64,000 nt of DNA from an uncultured Ruminococcus sp. (lineage in GTDB: Bacteria > Bacillota > Clostridia > Oscillospirales > Ruminococcaceae), in NCBI GenBank assembly GCA_937910385.1, contig CALEPT010000189.1, forward strand, positions 7,435 to 71,434, written 5' to 3'. The number at the start of each line of letters is the position of its first letter. The stretch's first letter is position 1. The notes under the pieces were generated by a model that saw only the letters and a list, made by a program, of their open reading frames with translations, was not told the DNA's origin and made no database searches. The translations under genes and the position numbers were made by a program. Shown here in pieces: positions 41,974 to 51,496 of the stretch.

Positions 41974-43444
41974 GTGGAGCGTCCATCTTTATTCCGATAT
42001 CGTATTCAAGAAGCTGAGTTATTCTTTTAGCATCTTCTACACTCATCGCCCGAACTCTGTAGCGTTTTCGCTCCTCACCCTCAAACCATATGCTTATATT
42101 GCATTTTTTTCCCAATTTCTGGAGAAAATTCTGTTGAAGCTCTATTTTCGCGACCTTATTCCTTTCCGCAGCAACAGTATGAAAATTGGTCCATATACAG
42201 CTGCGAACTATAACCTTACTGCCGCAGAAAGCTATACCGCTTGTGAGAAGCGCTGCAAATTTTACGGCAATGAGCCATATCGCTGGTATTTCAAGCATTA
42301 TAGCGATAAACTTTGAAAGCTCAGAAAACTTTGGAAAAAGCCTCGCTATAAGATCGTGAGCAGGATATATCTCCGCTGCCGCAACAAGCGGTATCAGAAG
42401 GTAAGATCCGACTCCCGATGCTTTTGGGCGGAAATCATTCTTTATGCCTCCGAAAACTCCAATAACTTCTAATTCCTTACCTATATTCTTTTCCTTTTTT
42501 ACAGGAAGAAGAACAGGAAGTCTGTTTTTAGTAGCTCCATATCCGGGACAGCTTATATTTACTGAAACCGCCCTGAAAAGCTTCATTATGAGATTCTGAC
42601 GCAAATCAGTATAATTTATGTGAGAAGCCTTTATTCGGTACTCTTTTCTGTCAAGGAGCCCATAAGTTATTTTCACGCATCTTTTGTCACTTTCAATGTC
42701 AAATCCTGAATATCTGAAGAGGTTCACAATAAACGATATCAGCCACGAACCGATAAAAAACAACCCGACTGCGGCGGCTGCCGTCGGTATTTTGAGAAGA
42801 AGCCTGTTGGTAAGTTTTTCGGTCTCTTCGGTAAAGCGATTTAAGTACCTTGTAATGATATCGTATGATATATCTCCTGCTTTCCAGAAAAAAGTAGCGA
42901 TATAAACCGTACCTGAAAATCCGCTCGAAAAGAACACCGAAAACATCAGTACCGACATCAGGCTGGGTCTGGGTATGCCTTTGATCATATCGTTTTTATC
43001 TATCTGAGGCATTGTTTTAAGTATTTCAGCACAGGTCTTTTTATTTACAAGAAGCTTAAGATCATTTGTTTTCAGGATACCTGCTCTTGTATCACAGCAG
43101 AATCTTGTTGCACCAAACGGAGTCAGATAAAACGGGCGTTCAAGGGTAGCGGAGCTGATATTTGAAAAAGGGATAAAAGTATTGACTCTTATAAATACTC
43201 CGTCACGATGAACTATCTCGTCCCCGGTAAAGTCGATAACAGAAAAATACCATCGTATAAAGCCGAAAATTATGATGGCGCCGATTATGGCGATATCCAG
43301 CCAAGCCCCCTTTATCCATGTATAGAACCAGTTCTTATCAATATGCACTCTGTACTGGTATACTGCTCTGATTATCGGAAAGATCAGGAGCCATATATTC
43401 TTCATCGAATATTTCAGAATGCGCAGAGGATGTTCATGATACAT
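41951..43444 (-). CDS. bPH2-domain membrane protein, YdbT-like
   Basis: The 497-residue protein has paired membrane helices near residues 18-65, 165-185, 205-245 and 350-400, and three stretches resembling bacterial PH (bPH2) domains, such as GDEIVHRDGVFIRVNTFIPF and DKRCVKITYGLLDRKEYRIK. This matches the YdbT architecture, which occurs with YdbS in Firmicutes. The start ATG abuts the stop of the YdbS-like gene upstream. Function of the pair is unknown; a role in envelope stress or lipid export is only inferred in relatives. Confidence 0.85.
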   Translation of the reverse strand: MYHEHPLRILKYSMKNIWLLIFPIIRAVYQYRVHIDKNWFYTWIKGAWLDIAIIGAIIIFGFIRWYFSVIDFTGDEIVHRDGVFIRVNTFIPFSNISSATLERPFYLTPFGATRFCCDTRAGILKTNDLKLLVNKKTCAEILKTMPQIDKNDMIKGIPRPSLMSVLMFSVFFSSGFSGTVYIATFFWKAGDISYDIITRYLNRFTEETEKLTNRLLLKIPTAAAAVGLFFIGSWLISFIVNLFRYSGFDIESDKRCVKITYGLLDRKEYRIKASHINYTDLRQNLIMKLFRAVSVNISCPGYGATKNRLPVLLPVKKEKNIGKELEVIGVFGGIKNDFRPKASGVGSYLLIPLVAAAEIYPAHDLIARLFPKFSELSKFIAIMLEIPAIWLIAVKFAALLTSGIAFCGSKVIVRSCIWTNFHTVAAERNKVAKIELQQNFLQKLGKKCNISIWFEGEERKRYRVRAMSVEDAKRITQLLEYDIGIKMDAPLDKFAKK

Positions 43445-43885
43445 TTATGTTTCCTCCCCGCTTATGCTGCCGGAAAGGCGGAGTATTTCCTGAGCGTCGG
43501 ACTGTTTTAGGAAGAGAAGCCTGAACTGTCCTCCATATACAAAGAAGATTATGAAGTTAAGCCCCGTATACTGTGAAAAAGGTGAACTTATCACGGAGGT
43601 GTATTGAACAGATGAATACCTGACTGATTGATGGACTTTTATGAAAACACCGCTCGACTTCATTATTTCGGTATCGTTAGCGGTATATTTTATCGAAGAA
43701 AAATACAGAGGCAGGTAAATGAACATTACAAAAAAAGCAGAGGCTGCAACAACTATGGTTATTATAAGATCCACGAGTTTTACGGGTATAAAATATCTTG
43801 CAGCACCTAATATGATAACTACTATAAACAGAATAATTATCCTCAGAGTAGTAAGACAATTCTTATCGGGAAAATACTGCTTCAT
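43445..43885 (-). CDS. bPH2-domain membrane protein, YdbS-like
   Basis: The 146-residue protein has two membrane helices (about 15-33 and 38-58) and one bacterial PH domain (YTANDTEIMKSSGVFIKVHQSVRYSSVQ). It is encoded directly before the YdbT-like gene with no gap, so the two act together. The TTGTAC / TATAAT promoter lies upstream around 43915-43945 on the minus strand. Confidence 0.85.
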   Translation of the reverse strand: MKQYFPDKNCLTTLRIIILFIVVIILGAARYFIPVKLVDLIITIVVAASAFFVMFIYLPLYFSSIKYTANDTEIMKSSGVFIKVHQSVRYSSVQYTSVISSPFSQYTGLNFIIFFVYGGQFRLLFLKQSDAQEILRLSGSISGEET

Positions 43886-44006
43886 GTCTCCCCTCCTTCA
43901 CAAATACGTATATTTTTATTATACCACAAATATTCTTTATTGTACAAGGCTTTTGAGTAAAATTCAAATTTCATTAAAATTTACATAAGAAAGGTCAGAG
44001 AGAAAT

Positions 44007-45257
44007 ATGCTTGAAAGAGTTAACGCATTTATCTGGGGAGAAGGTCTGGTATTTCTTCTGCTGTTCACAGGCGGTTTATACACTATAAAGCTGGGCTTTA
44101 TACAATTCAGGGCAATACCATATATATTGAGGTCTGTTTTTGGAAAAAGTCAAGATACTAACAAAGGACTAAGCCAGTGGAAAACTGTTTGTATGTCTCT
44201 CGGCACAGCTATGGGTACAGGCAATATTACAGGGGTTGCCGCCGCTATCGCAATAGGAGGTGCAGGAGCTGTATTCTGGATGTGGATCTCCGCGTTTTTC
44301 GGAATGGCACTGGTTTATGCAGAAAATGTCCTCTCTGTAAAATACAGCGACAACGAATGCAGAGGCCCAATGGCTTATATATCAAAAGGGCTTGGCAGTA
44401 AAACTCTATCATTGTGTTTTGCATTTTTCTGTATACTCGCATCTCTTGGTATGGGCGGCATGGTTCAGGTAAGCTCATTCTCGGAAAGTCTCAGAGACTT
44501 TGTAAGAATAAATGACAAGCTTCTTTTTATTGGCATATTCTTAGTCCTCTTACTGATCATAAGCGGAGGAGCCAAACGCATAGGAACAGCAGCACAGTGC
44601 CTGCTGCCGGCAGCATCTTTGATCTATGCGGCAGCCTGCATCTGGGTAATATCACATCACTATTCAAATCTCTCCGGATCTGTAGCCCGGATTTTCACAG
44701 AAGCATTCGGCATAAAACAAGCAGCAGGCGGGATATCCGGAGCTTTGATTTCAAGATCAGTCTCAGTAGGTATGCGAAGAGGGATATTCTCAAATGAAGC
44801 AGGGCTGGGAAGCTCACCGCTGCTGCATAGTGCTGCTGAAAGCGATTCTTTCCAGCTTCAGGGAATGTGGAGTATGTTTGAAGTTTTTCTTGACACGATA
44901 GTCTGCTGCACTCTTACCGCTGTTACAATTTTGTGTGCTTCACCTGATCTGTCTGTATCGGGCGCTTTTTGCAGCCTCCCCGGAGGCGTTTGCAAACCGT
45001 TTATTTCTGTGGAACTTATGATATTCGCTTTCTGCACCATTATAGGCTGGTACTACTGCGGAGAAAGTGCTTTCATACATATAGCTCCATCTGCCAAGAC
45101 AGGGATATTTTGCATTATATACTCATTGACTGCTTCTCTTGGAACTGTTTTCAGAGCTGAAACGATATGGACTGTTTCAGACATTTTCAACGGACTTATG
45201 GCTTTTCCGAATCTTGTTGCTCTGCTTTTGCTAATAAAAAAGGTAGAAAAAGAATAA
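44007..45257 (+). CDS. Sodium:alanine symporter family (AGCS) protein
   Basis: The 416-residue transporter has about ten membrane helices. Family blocks are QWKTVCMSLGTAMGTGNITG, FWMWISAFFGMALVYAEN, VSVGMRRGIFSNEAGLGSSP and WYYCGESAF. AGCS members import alanine or glycine with sodium. It is slightly shorter than typical (about 450). GTCAGAGAGA precedes the ATG. Its stop lies inside the left arm of the hairpin that controls the following gene. Confidence 0.9.
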   Translation: MLERVNAFIWGEGLVFLLLFTGGLYTIKLGFIQFRAIPYILRSVFGKSQDTNKGLSQWKTVCMSLGTAMGTGNITGVAAAIAIGGAGAVFWMWISAFFGMALVYAENVLSVKYSDNECRGPMAYISKGLGSKTLSLCFAFFCILASLGMGGMVQVSSFSESLRDFVRINDKLLFIGIFLVLLLIISGGAKRIGTAAQCLLPAASLIYAAACIWVISHHYSNLSGSVARIFTEAFGIKQAAGGISGALISRSVSVGMRRGIFSNEAGLGSSPLLHSAAESDSFQLQGMWSMFEVFLDTIVCCTLTAVTILCASPDLSVSGAFCSLPGGVCKPFISVELMIFAFCTIIGWYYCGESAFIHIAPSAKTGIFCIIYSLTASLGTVFRAETIWTVSDIFNGLMAFPNLVALLLLIKKVEKE

Positions 45258-45313
45258 CACACTCCTTTTCAGTCAATAAATATATTTGCATAATAATTTT
45301 TGAGGAGTGTGTT
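45256..45313 (+). promoter_or_regulatory. Hairpin masking the ribosome site of the next gene
   Basis: The arm AACACACTCCT (45256-45266) is the exact complement of AGGAGTGTGTT (45303-45313), which contains the GGAG of the gene starting at 45315. In the mRNA this 11-base stem would hide the ribosome site. The left arm overlaps the stop of the symporter gene (45255-45257), so translating ribosomes there could open it. Confidence 0.7.
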
Positions 45314-45314
45314 T

Positions 45315-46436
45315 ATGAGTTATTTAGGGGAAAATAAGCTTTTTTCGTTTCGTGACGGCTATTGTGAGCCCCTTTCGGGAACAGTATCCAATTCGTCCGG
45401 TACAGCGGAATTCGGAGCTACTTTGGCGCATCACTTCAAACGATTCGCAGCAGGATGTGAAAGCTTTTCTCACAGCCACATTCTTTACGCTATATGCAGC
45501 GGTATTTCAGAATGCGGCAAAGATGTTTTTTTATGTGAAAACACTGAACTGCCGTCGTTCAAATTCGGATTCCCTCTTCTTTCTGCCGACTGTGGCATAT
45601 ATATAAGCGGAAACGGCAGTGTTAAAATATCGTTATTCGACGAAAACCGCTTTCCTCTGAGTGACAGACTGCTTGAAGCGGTTATGAAAGATGCTGCGTG
45701 CACCCCATCGCCTAAAAACGGAAGGATCTCCTCTGTATCTTCGTTCAGAAACCTTTACATTAATAACATCGCCGACACACTTGATACCCGCGAAGAGCGC
45801 ATACCGGCAGGGATAAGCTGCGGAAGCACCTCTGTCCGCTCCCTTTGGAACACTTTTTTTACCGGTGAAGACGACAGCTTGGTCTTTCAGATATCAGATG
45901 ACGGACAACGTGTTAATGCATATTCCTCTGAAGTTGGATTCATTTCTCACGAAAAGCTAACCCTCGCTTATGCAGTAAAACTTGCTCAGAGCGGCAAGAC
46001 TGCTTTTCTACCTGAGGACTTTCACTATGCTGCTGACTATCTTAACGACGGTGAAAGCAAATATATAACCAGATTTTCATGGGAAAAAGAGATTCCTCAC
46101 GATGTCTCTGAACAGCGCTTCCTCTTTGATCCGCTTTTTATGTGTACTCACCTTGCTGAAAACAAAAAGCTTTTCATCAGCCTGATAAAAAAGCTGCCTC
46201 AACTCGCTTCTGCAAAGCGTGATATCATTTTCAATTTTACAAATACCGATTTTAAAGCCAACAGGCAGATATCCGAACACGGCGGAAGAATAAAAATCAC
46301 AAGAAGCGGAAAAAATCGCGTGACTCTAACTGCTCAGGCATATTCTTCAGAAACTGCTGCAGAACTCTGCTCGTTATGGACAGAGAAACTGAGAAAAATA
46401 AATATATGCGGAGATATTACAGGAAAGAACCTATAA
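45315..46436 (+). CDS. Degenerate alpha-D-phosphohexomutase-like protein
   Basis: The 373-residue protein follows the first two domains of phosphomannomutase/phosphoglucomutase: an opening GTAEFGATLAHHFKRF, then SGISECGKDVFLCENTELPSFKFGFPLLSADCGIYISGNGS-type strand order (ladder G-DV--TP--F--AD-GI-I). Where active enzymes have TASHNP with the phospho-Ser, this protein has ISGNGS, and the metal-binding DGD loop is not evident. It is therefore probably a non-catalytic relative. The ATG at 45315 has GAGGAG 7 bases upstream; a TTG at 45300 is rejected. Confidence 0.6.
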   Translation: MSYLGENKLFSFRDGYCEPLSGTVSNSSGTAEFGATLAHHFKRFAAGCESFSHSHILYAICSGISECGKDVFLCENTELPSFKFGFPLLSADCGIYISGNGSVKISLFDENRFPLSDRLLEAVMKDAACTPSPKNGRISSVSSFRNLYINNIADTLDTREERIPAGISCGSTSVRSLWNTFFTGEDDSLVFQISDDGQRVNAYSSEVGFISHEKLTLAYAVKLAQSGKTAFLPEDFHYAADYLNDGESKYITRFSWEKEIPHDVSEQRFLFDPLFMCTHLAENKKLFISLIKKLPQLASAKRDIIFNFTNTDFKANRQISEHGGRIKITRSGKNRVTLTAQAYSSETAAELCSLWTEKLRKINICGDITGKNL

Positions 46437-46512
46437 TTTAGCATAACCTCTCACCTGGGTTTAAAAATTTTTATCAACTATGCATAATGATGAAAACATT
46501 CTCTTTTTTCTA

Positions 46513-46541
46513 TTGACACAAGCCCGAAGTTTTTGTATAAT
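46513..46541 (+). promoter_or_regulatory. Perfect consensus promoter of the candidate ncRNA
   Basis: TTGACA, exactly 17 bases, TATAAT: a full consensus promoter with no gene behind it for 650 bases. Predicted start is near 46548. Confidence 0.85.
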
Positions 46542-46547
46542 AATATT

Positions 46548-46830
46548 GTGTATTATTGTGCTCTTTAAGACTTTTTTGGCTACAGTCAGCCATGAAGATA
46601 TATGGAGCCGGACTCGATTTATATGAAGACCCGGCTTGCTCTCTTTTCGGAGAACCGCTATTCTCCATTGTTTCAAGCAAATATTCAGACATATCGCATC
46701 TACGCTATACACCATTGTAATACAATGTTTACAGCCGATGCCCTTTAGCGGTGCAGCTGATTCCGCAAGTGTTACGTTCATACTATGTAAAATTTTATTT
46801 TTATTTTGAAAATAGACATAGTACGTTTTT
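46548..46830 (+). ncRNA. Candidate structured ncRNA of unknown class
   Basis: From the consensus promoter to a hairpin terminator (arms 46775-46788 and 46816-46825, then TTTTT) the sequence codes for nothing but holds many stems: GAGCCGG / CCGGCTTGCTC (about 46603-46642), GGAGAA / TTCTCC (46650-46667), CATTG / CAATG (46713-46727), and GCATC / GATGC (46696-46741) crossed by CGCTA / TAGCG (46703-46750), which would make a pseudoknot. It lacks the marks of tmRNA, SRP RNA and tRNA and is not RNase P RNA. A 6S RNA or an unknown family are the main options. Confidence 0.6.
46775..46830 (+). terminator. Terminator of the candidate ncRNA
   Basis: ACATAGTA pairs with TACTATGT across an AT-rich loop, extended by a CG / CG pair, then TTTTTATAA. 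Confidence 0.65.
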
Positions 46831-46850
46831 ATAATTAATGCGTCCTCAAT

Positions 46851-47066
46851 AACCGCCTTACGGCGGTTTTTGCCCCGAACTTCGTTCGGGAGCGCAAATT
46901 CTTTATAACATAGGGAATTTGCGCGTCGCATTTCTTGATGTCAAGCTCATTTTGCCCAAAAGGGCAAAACAAAGCGCAAGAAAAACTATCAATATCTTTG
47001 TTTTTTTCTTGCACTTTGGCAACTAAAAATTGGCTTTAAAAGCTATATTAAGCCAATTTTTAGTTG
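46851..47066. repeat. Array of seven closely spaced hairpins
   Basis: In order: AACCGCC / GGCGGTT followed by TTTTT (46851-46871, terminator-like); CCCGAAC / GTTCGGG (46874-46890); GCGCAAATTC / GAATTTGCGC (46892-46924); TTGA / TCAA (46935-46944); TTTTGCCC / GGGCAAAA (46950-46969); GCAAGAAAAA / TTTTTCTTGC (46976-47012); CAACTAAAAATTGGCTT / AAGCCAATTTTTAGTTG (47020-47066), perfect 17-base arms. No coding sense is plausible. The rest of the 46437-47194 gap holds the ncRNA and the rnj promoter. Confidence 0.75.
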
Positions 47067-47099
47067 TTTAGCAGACATTAATTATAACTAAGAATAATG

Positions 47100-47129
47100 T
47101 TGAACTGCTGCAAACTTCTTACATAATAT
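47100..47129 (+). promoter_or_regulatory. Probable promoter of the rnj cluster
   Basis: TTGAAC, 18-base spacer and TAATAT. A leader hairpin (GGTGCGGCAATA / TTATTGCAGTGCC, 47141-47168) follows before the rnj start. Confidence 0.5.
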
Positions 47130-47194
47130 GTCTGTTTTCCGGTGCGGCAATACCGTTATTGCAGTGCCGTCAAATCTGAAAGTGAGGTCACATA

Positions 47195-49018
47195 GTGAAC
47201 GAAAAAGAAAAAACAAAAAAGACAAGACAGAGCGCTTCTGCAACGCCCGCAAAAAAGCCCGCTGTCAGAAAACAGTCAGCGCGTAAAAATCCCCCAAAGA
47301 ATGATAACATTCCTGAAACTCCGGCTAAAAGGCGCTCTAAAGCTGTTAAAGAGGTTAAAAAAGCTCCTGTAAGAATCATTCCTCTGGGAGGTCTTAACGA
47401 AATAGGCAAGAATATGACGGTTTTCGAGTGCTCTAATGATATGTTTATCCTCGATTGCGGACTTGCCTTTCCTGACGCTGATATGCCCGGCGTTGATATT
47501 GTTATCCCCGATTTTACTTATGTTGAACGCAACAGAGATAAAATACGCGGAGTTGTTATAACTCATGGTCATGAGGATCATATCGGAGGTCTTGCATATC
47601 TCCTTAAAAAGATCAATGTTCCGGTTTATGCTACGAGACTGACTATCGGTCTCATTGAGGGCAAGCTCCGCGAGCAGGGGCTGTACGGGAAGGTACAGCT
47701 GAATGTTGTAGAACCTAAAAAGACCGTAAAAATGGGCTGTATGGCTGTTGAATTTATCAAGGTCAACCACTCTATACCCGATTCTGTCGGAATGGCTATC
47801 CATACACCTGCTGGTATAATCGTGCACACTGGCGACTTTAAAGTGGATTACTCACCTATCGACGGAAAAATAATAGACCTTGCACGCTTCGGTGAGCTCG
47901 GCAGCCGCGGCGTTCTCGCACTCATGGCGGACTCCACCAATGCCGAAAGACCGGGATATACGCATTCGGAGCGCACCGTCGGAGAGTCCTTCGACAAACT
48001 CTTCCAGAAGGGCGAGGGAAAGCGTATAATCATTGCTACCTTTTCGTCGAATATTCACCGTGTCCAGCAGATAATCAACTGCGCTGTCAGATATGGCAGA
48101 AAAGTCGCTGTATTCGGAAGGAGCATGATAAACGTTATAAATACTGCTATCGAGCTCGGATATCTCGACGTTCCCGACGGTATTATCATAGATATCGAAA
48201 TGATGAACCGCTATGAAAGCGAACGCATTGTTCTTATAACTACCGGAAGTCAGGGCGAGCCTATGTCTGCGCTCACGAGAATGGCGATGAACGACCACAA
48301 AAAGGTCAATATAACGCCTATGGACTTCATTATCATATCAGCAACCCCTATTCCGGGAAATGAAAAATACGTTACCCGTGTTGTTAACGAGCTAATGAAA
48401 TCGGGCGCAGAGGTGGTCTATGAGGCTATGTACGAGGTTCACGTTTCGGGACACGCCTGTCAGGAGGAGCTCAAACTCATGCTCGCGCTTACTAAGCCGA
48501 AGTTCTTTATCCCTGTGCACGGGGAGTATAAGCATCTCAAAAAGCACGCCGGACTTGCCCTGCAAATGGGAATACCAAAGGAAAATGTTATGATCGCTGC
48601 TATTGGCAATGTGATCGAGACTGACGGCACAAAGATGAGTGTTACCTCTCAGGTGCCTGCGGGACGTGTCCTCGTTGACGGTCTCGGGGTCGGCGATGTA
48701 GGCTCGATCGTTCTCAGAGACAGAAAGCACCTCGCTCAGGACGGTCTTATCATCATTGTCATCGGTATCGAGCGAAGCTCTAATGAAGTTGTCGCAGGTC
48801 CGGATATCATCTCAAGAGGATTTGTGTATGTAAGAGAATCAGAAGAGCTCATGGTAGAGGCAAAACAGCTCCTCGCCGAGACTCTGGACAATTGCTCCGC
48901 TGCTGAGCTAAGAGAGTGGAACACTCTTAAGGGTAAGCTGCGCGATGCTTTATCAGACTATATTTACCAGAAAACAAAACGCAGTCCTATGATACTTCCT
49001 ATTATTATGGAGACTTGA
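47195..49018 (+). CDS. rnj: Ribonuclease J
   Basis: The 607-residue enzyme has endo- and 5'-exonuclease activity on RNA. A Lys- and Ala-rich arm of about 55 residues precedes the metallo-beta-lactamase core (VRIIPLGGLNEIGKNM, zinc motif THGHEDHIGG, HTGDFKVDY), with the beta-CASP part containing MADSTNAERPGYTHSE, TTGSQGEPMSAL and VSGHACQEEL. The start codon is GTG with GAGGT upstream. The basic arm could bind RNA or ribosomes. It is the first gene of the gdpP-rplI-dnaB-tilS-ftsH run. Confidence 0.95.
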   Translation: MNEKEKTKKTRQSASATPAKKPAVRKQSARKNPPKNDNIPETPAKRRSKAVKEVKKAPVRIIPLGGLNEIGKNMTVFECSNDMFILDCGLAFPDADMPGVDIVIPDFTYVERNRDKIRGVVITHGHEDHIGGLAYLLKKINVPVYATRLTIGLIEGKLREQGLYGKVQLNVVEPKKTVKMGCMAVEFIKVNHSIPDSVGMAIHTPAGIIVHTGDFKVDYSPIDGKIIDLARFGELGSRGVLALMADSTNAERPGYTHSERTVGESFDKLFQKGEGKRIIIATFSSNIHRVQQIINCAVRYGRKVAVFGRSMINVINTAIELGYLDVPDGIIIDIEMMNRYESERIVLITTGSQGEPMSALTRMAMNDHKKVNITPMDFIIISATPIPGNEKYVTRVVNELMKSGAEVVYEAMYEVHVSGHACQEELKLMLALTKPKFFIPVHGEYKHLKKHAGLALQMGIPKENVMIAAIGNVIETDGTKMSVTSQVPAGRVLVDGLGVGDVGSIVLRDRKHLAQDGLIIIVIGIERSSNEVVAGPDIISRGFVYVRESEELMVEAKQLLAETLDNCSAAELREWNTLKGKLRDALSDYIYQKTKRSPMILPIIMET

Positions 49019-49042
49019 TAGTTTCCGAAAGGAGCTGTAAAA

Positions 49043-51001
49043 GTGAAAAATAAATTTCCGATAGTTTTTCTTTCACTTCACTTCCTGCTTTTTCTCAATA
49101 TTGCGGCAGTCTTGTTTCTGAGATATAAGGGCTTCAGCAAGTCTGAACTGCTGCTGATCCCTGCCGCTGCCATAGTTCTTACTTGTGCCGCTTATGCTGT
49201 ATTTTACTCGAAAAACTCACTGCGACGCATATCAAAAATGAACAAAAATCTTGAAAGTGCTGCGGCAGAGTATATGAACTCGCTGCCGGCACCTGTAGCT
49301 GTTATTGATGAAGCTCGCAGATTCGTGTGGTATAATCAGATATTCGAGGAAAAAATAAGTCTCGGTCAGGACGCTTACGGTCACGATTTTGAAGGATTTG
49401 TAAATATGGATATCACGCCTCTTACAACAGGAGGCAATTCAATATGTTCGGTAAACGGCTGTATTTACAGTGTAACTGCGGAAAAATTTGAAAAAAACGA
49501 AACTTCTTTCCTCGTGCTCTATTTCCACGACGAAACGAATTATTATATTCTCAAAAAACAGTCCGATGAATCTCAGCAGAACGTCATCATAATAACTATC
49601 GATAACTATGATGATATTATGCAGAACGCAAAGGAAAGTGAAAAAGCCCAGACTTCTGTAGAAACCGAAAAGCTTATCGAAAATTTTATGAATGATACAA
49701 AGGGCTTTATCAAGAAGACCTCCTCCAATACTTTTTACGCAATTATCGAAAATAAATATCTTGAGAATATCATTTCCGAAAAATTCAAGATACTCGATGC
49801 CGCAAGGAATATAAAAATATCCGGAAAATATCCCCTCACTTTTTCCATCGGTGTTGGACAAGGTGCTGAATCCCTTGCGGAAAGCGAAGCTATTGCCCGC
49901 CAATGCCTTGATATGGCTCTCGGGCGCGGCGGAGATCAGGCAGTACTCAAAACAGAGAATGGCTATCGCTTCTTCGGAGGTGTTTCAAAAGGCGTTGAAA
50001 AGCGTTCACGCGCAAAAACAAGAATTATCGCAAACGCTTTGCAGGATCTTATAATGAATTCGGACAAGATCTTTCTTATGGGCCACCGTTTTGGCGACCT
50101 CGATTCTGTTGGAGCTTCCTGCGGTCTGGCAGGAGCACTGCAGCTGCTCGGAAAGGAAGTTTATATCGCAGTTGACCGCGTCAAAAACCTTGCCTCAAAT
50201 CTGATAGATTACGTTGACGACCAGTCAACTCAGCGTCTGTTTATAACTCCCGGCGAAGCAGAAACTATGATAGGTTCAAATGATCTGCTTATTATCGTTG
50301 ATACTCATAATAAGGATTATGTTGAAAGCCGTGCGCTTTATGATAAGTCAAGATCCACAGTGGTAATAGATCATCACCGCAAAACAGTCAATTTCATCGA
50401 CGATGCAGTTATTTTTCATCATGAGCCGTATGCCTCGTCAGCTTCAGAAATGGTTACCGAGATCATACAATATTTCAAATACGACACGGAAGAAAAGATC
50501 GACAGCTGCTTTGCTGAAGCACTTCTCTCCGGAATCATGCTCGATACCAAGAATTTCGTTATGAGAACAGGCGTCAGGACTTTTGAAGCAGCTGCTTATC
50601 TTAAAAAGATCGGAGCGGATACCGTTGCTGTAAAGCTTCTTTTCTCAAATTCGATCGATGCCTACAGAAGAAAGGCTCAGATCGTTGCCTCTGCAAGAGT
50701 ACACGGTGAATGCGCTATCGCCTTGGCGGATTTCAGGTCAGATGATATCCGGATAGTTGCTCCGCAAGCTGCTGACGAACTCCTTGGTATAAGCGGTGTT
50801 GATGCATCGTTCGTTATATATAAGACCGGAAACACTGTCAACATCTCCGGACGTTCACTCGGAGCTATCAATGTTCAGGTCATAATGGAGCAGCTCGGCG
50901 GCGGAGGTCACCAGACTATGGCTGCTGCGCAGCTTGAAAACACTACTGTGCAGGAGGCTGTAAAGGCTCTTATTTCAGTTATCGACGATTATAAAAAATA
51001 A
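49043..51001 (+). CDS. gdpP: Cyclic-di-AMP phosphodiesterase GdpP
   Basis: The 652-residue protein degrades c-di-AMP, which controls potassium and wall stress in Firmicutes. Two N-terminal membrane helices (about 5-25, 32-52) are followed by a PAS-like domain, a degenerate GGDEF domain (about 175-300) and the catalytic DHH/DHHA1 part: [37 protein letters not shown] and [13 protein letters not shown]. Length matches B. subtilis GdpP (YybT). It precedes rplI by 38 bases, as in many Firmicutes. Confidence 0.93.
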   Translation: MKNKFPIVFLSLHFLLFLNIAAVLFLRYKGFSKSELLLIPAAAIVLTCAAYAVFYSKNSLRRISKMNKNLESAAAEYMNSLPAPVAVIDEARRFVWYNQIFEEKISLGQDAYGHDFEGFVNMDITPLTTGGNSICSVNGCIYSVTAEKFEKNETSFLVLYFHDETNYYILKKQSDESQQNVIIITIDNYDDIMQNAKESEKAQTSVETEKLIENFMNDTKGFIKKTSSNTFYAIIENKYLENIISEKFKILDAARNIKISGKYPLTFSIGVGQGAESLAESEAIARQCLDMALGRGGDQAVLKTENGYRFFGGVSKGVEKRSRAKTRIIANALQDLIMNSDKIFLMGHRFGDLDSVGASCGLAGALQLLGKEVYIAVDRVKNLASNLIDYVDDQSTQRLFITPGEAETMIGSNDLLIIVDTHNKDYVESRALYDKSRSTVVIDHHRKTVNFIDDAVIFHHEPYASSASEMVTEIIQYFKYDTEEKIDSCFAEALLSGIMLDTKNFVMRTGVRTFEAAAYLKKIGADTVAVKLLFSNSIDAYRRKAQIVASARVHGECAIALADFRSDDIRIVAPQAADELLGISGVDASFVIYKTGNTVNISGRSLGAINVQVIMEQLGGGGHQTMAAAQLENTTVQEAVKALISVIDDYKK

Positions 51002-51038
51002 ATCACAAGATTACATATATGAAAGGCGGATCATAACA

Positions 51039-51485
51039 ATGAAGGTAATATTTTTACAGGACGTAAAGGGATCAGGAAAGAAAGGCGAAATAAAGACAGT
51101 TGCCGATGGATATGCAAGAAATATGCTCCTCCCTAAGGGCTACGCGGTAGAAGCTAATCCTCAAAACCTCAACATGCTTGAGGGGCAGAAGGCTTCAGCT
51201 CAGCACAAGGTAGATCTCGAGATACAGGCTGCCAATGAGGTTGCTGCAAAGATAAAGGGTAAAAAGGTGAAAATAGCTGCAAAAGCAGGATCAAACGGCA
51301 AGCTTTTCGGTTCGGTAACTGCCGGAAACGTTGCTGACGCTCTCAGCGAACAGATTGGCGTAAAGGTGGATAAAAAGAAGATATCTCTCAGCGCCGACAT
51401 CAAGAATTTCGGTTCGTATACCGCTGTTGTAAAGTTTTACAACGGTATTTCCGAAACCATTGACATAGACGTTGATGAGGCATAA
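51039..51485 (+). CDS. rplI: 50S ribosomal protein L9
   Basis: The 148-residue protein binds 23S rRNA; its two globular domains are joined by a long helix. The signature [26 protein letters not shown] is at the N-terminus, the linker helix spans about 40-75, and the C-terminal domain has [12 protein letters not shown]. Typical neighbours gdpP and dnaB flank it. Confidence 0.97.
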   Translation: MKVIFLQDVKGSGKKGEIKTVADGYARNMLLPKGYAVEANPQNLNMLEGQKASAQHKVDLEIQAANEVAAKIKGKKVKIAAKAGSNGKLFGSVTAGNVADALSEQIGVKVDKKKISLSADIKNFGSYTAVVKFYNGISETIDIDVDEA

Positions 51486-51496
51486 CAGGTATAACT

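Noticed and set aside
46548..46830. tmRNA, SRP RNA or riboswitch identity for the candidate ncRNA
   Set aside because: No tRNA-like end, no SRP apical loop sequence, and the terminator separates it from rnj, so it is not a leader of that gene.
46461..46931. 156-codon open frame on the minus strand in the ncRNA/hairpin region
   Set aside because: It runs antisense through a consensus promoter, terminator and several hairpins, has no ribosome site or family resemblance, and the peptide is of random composition.
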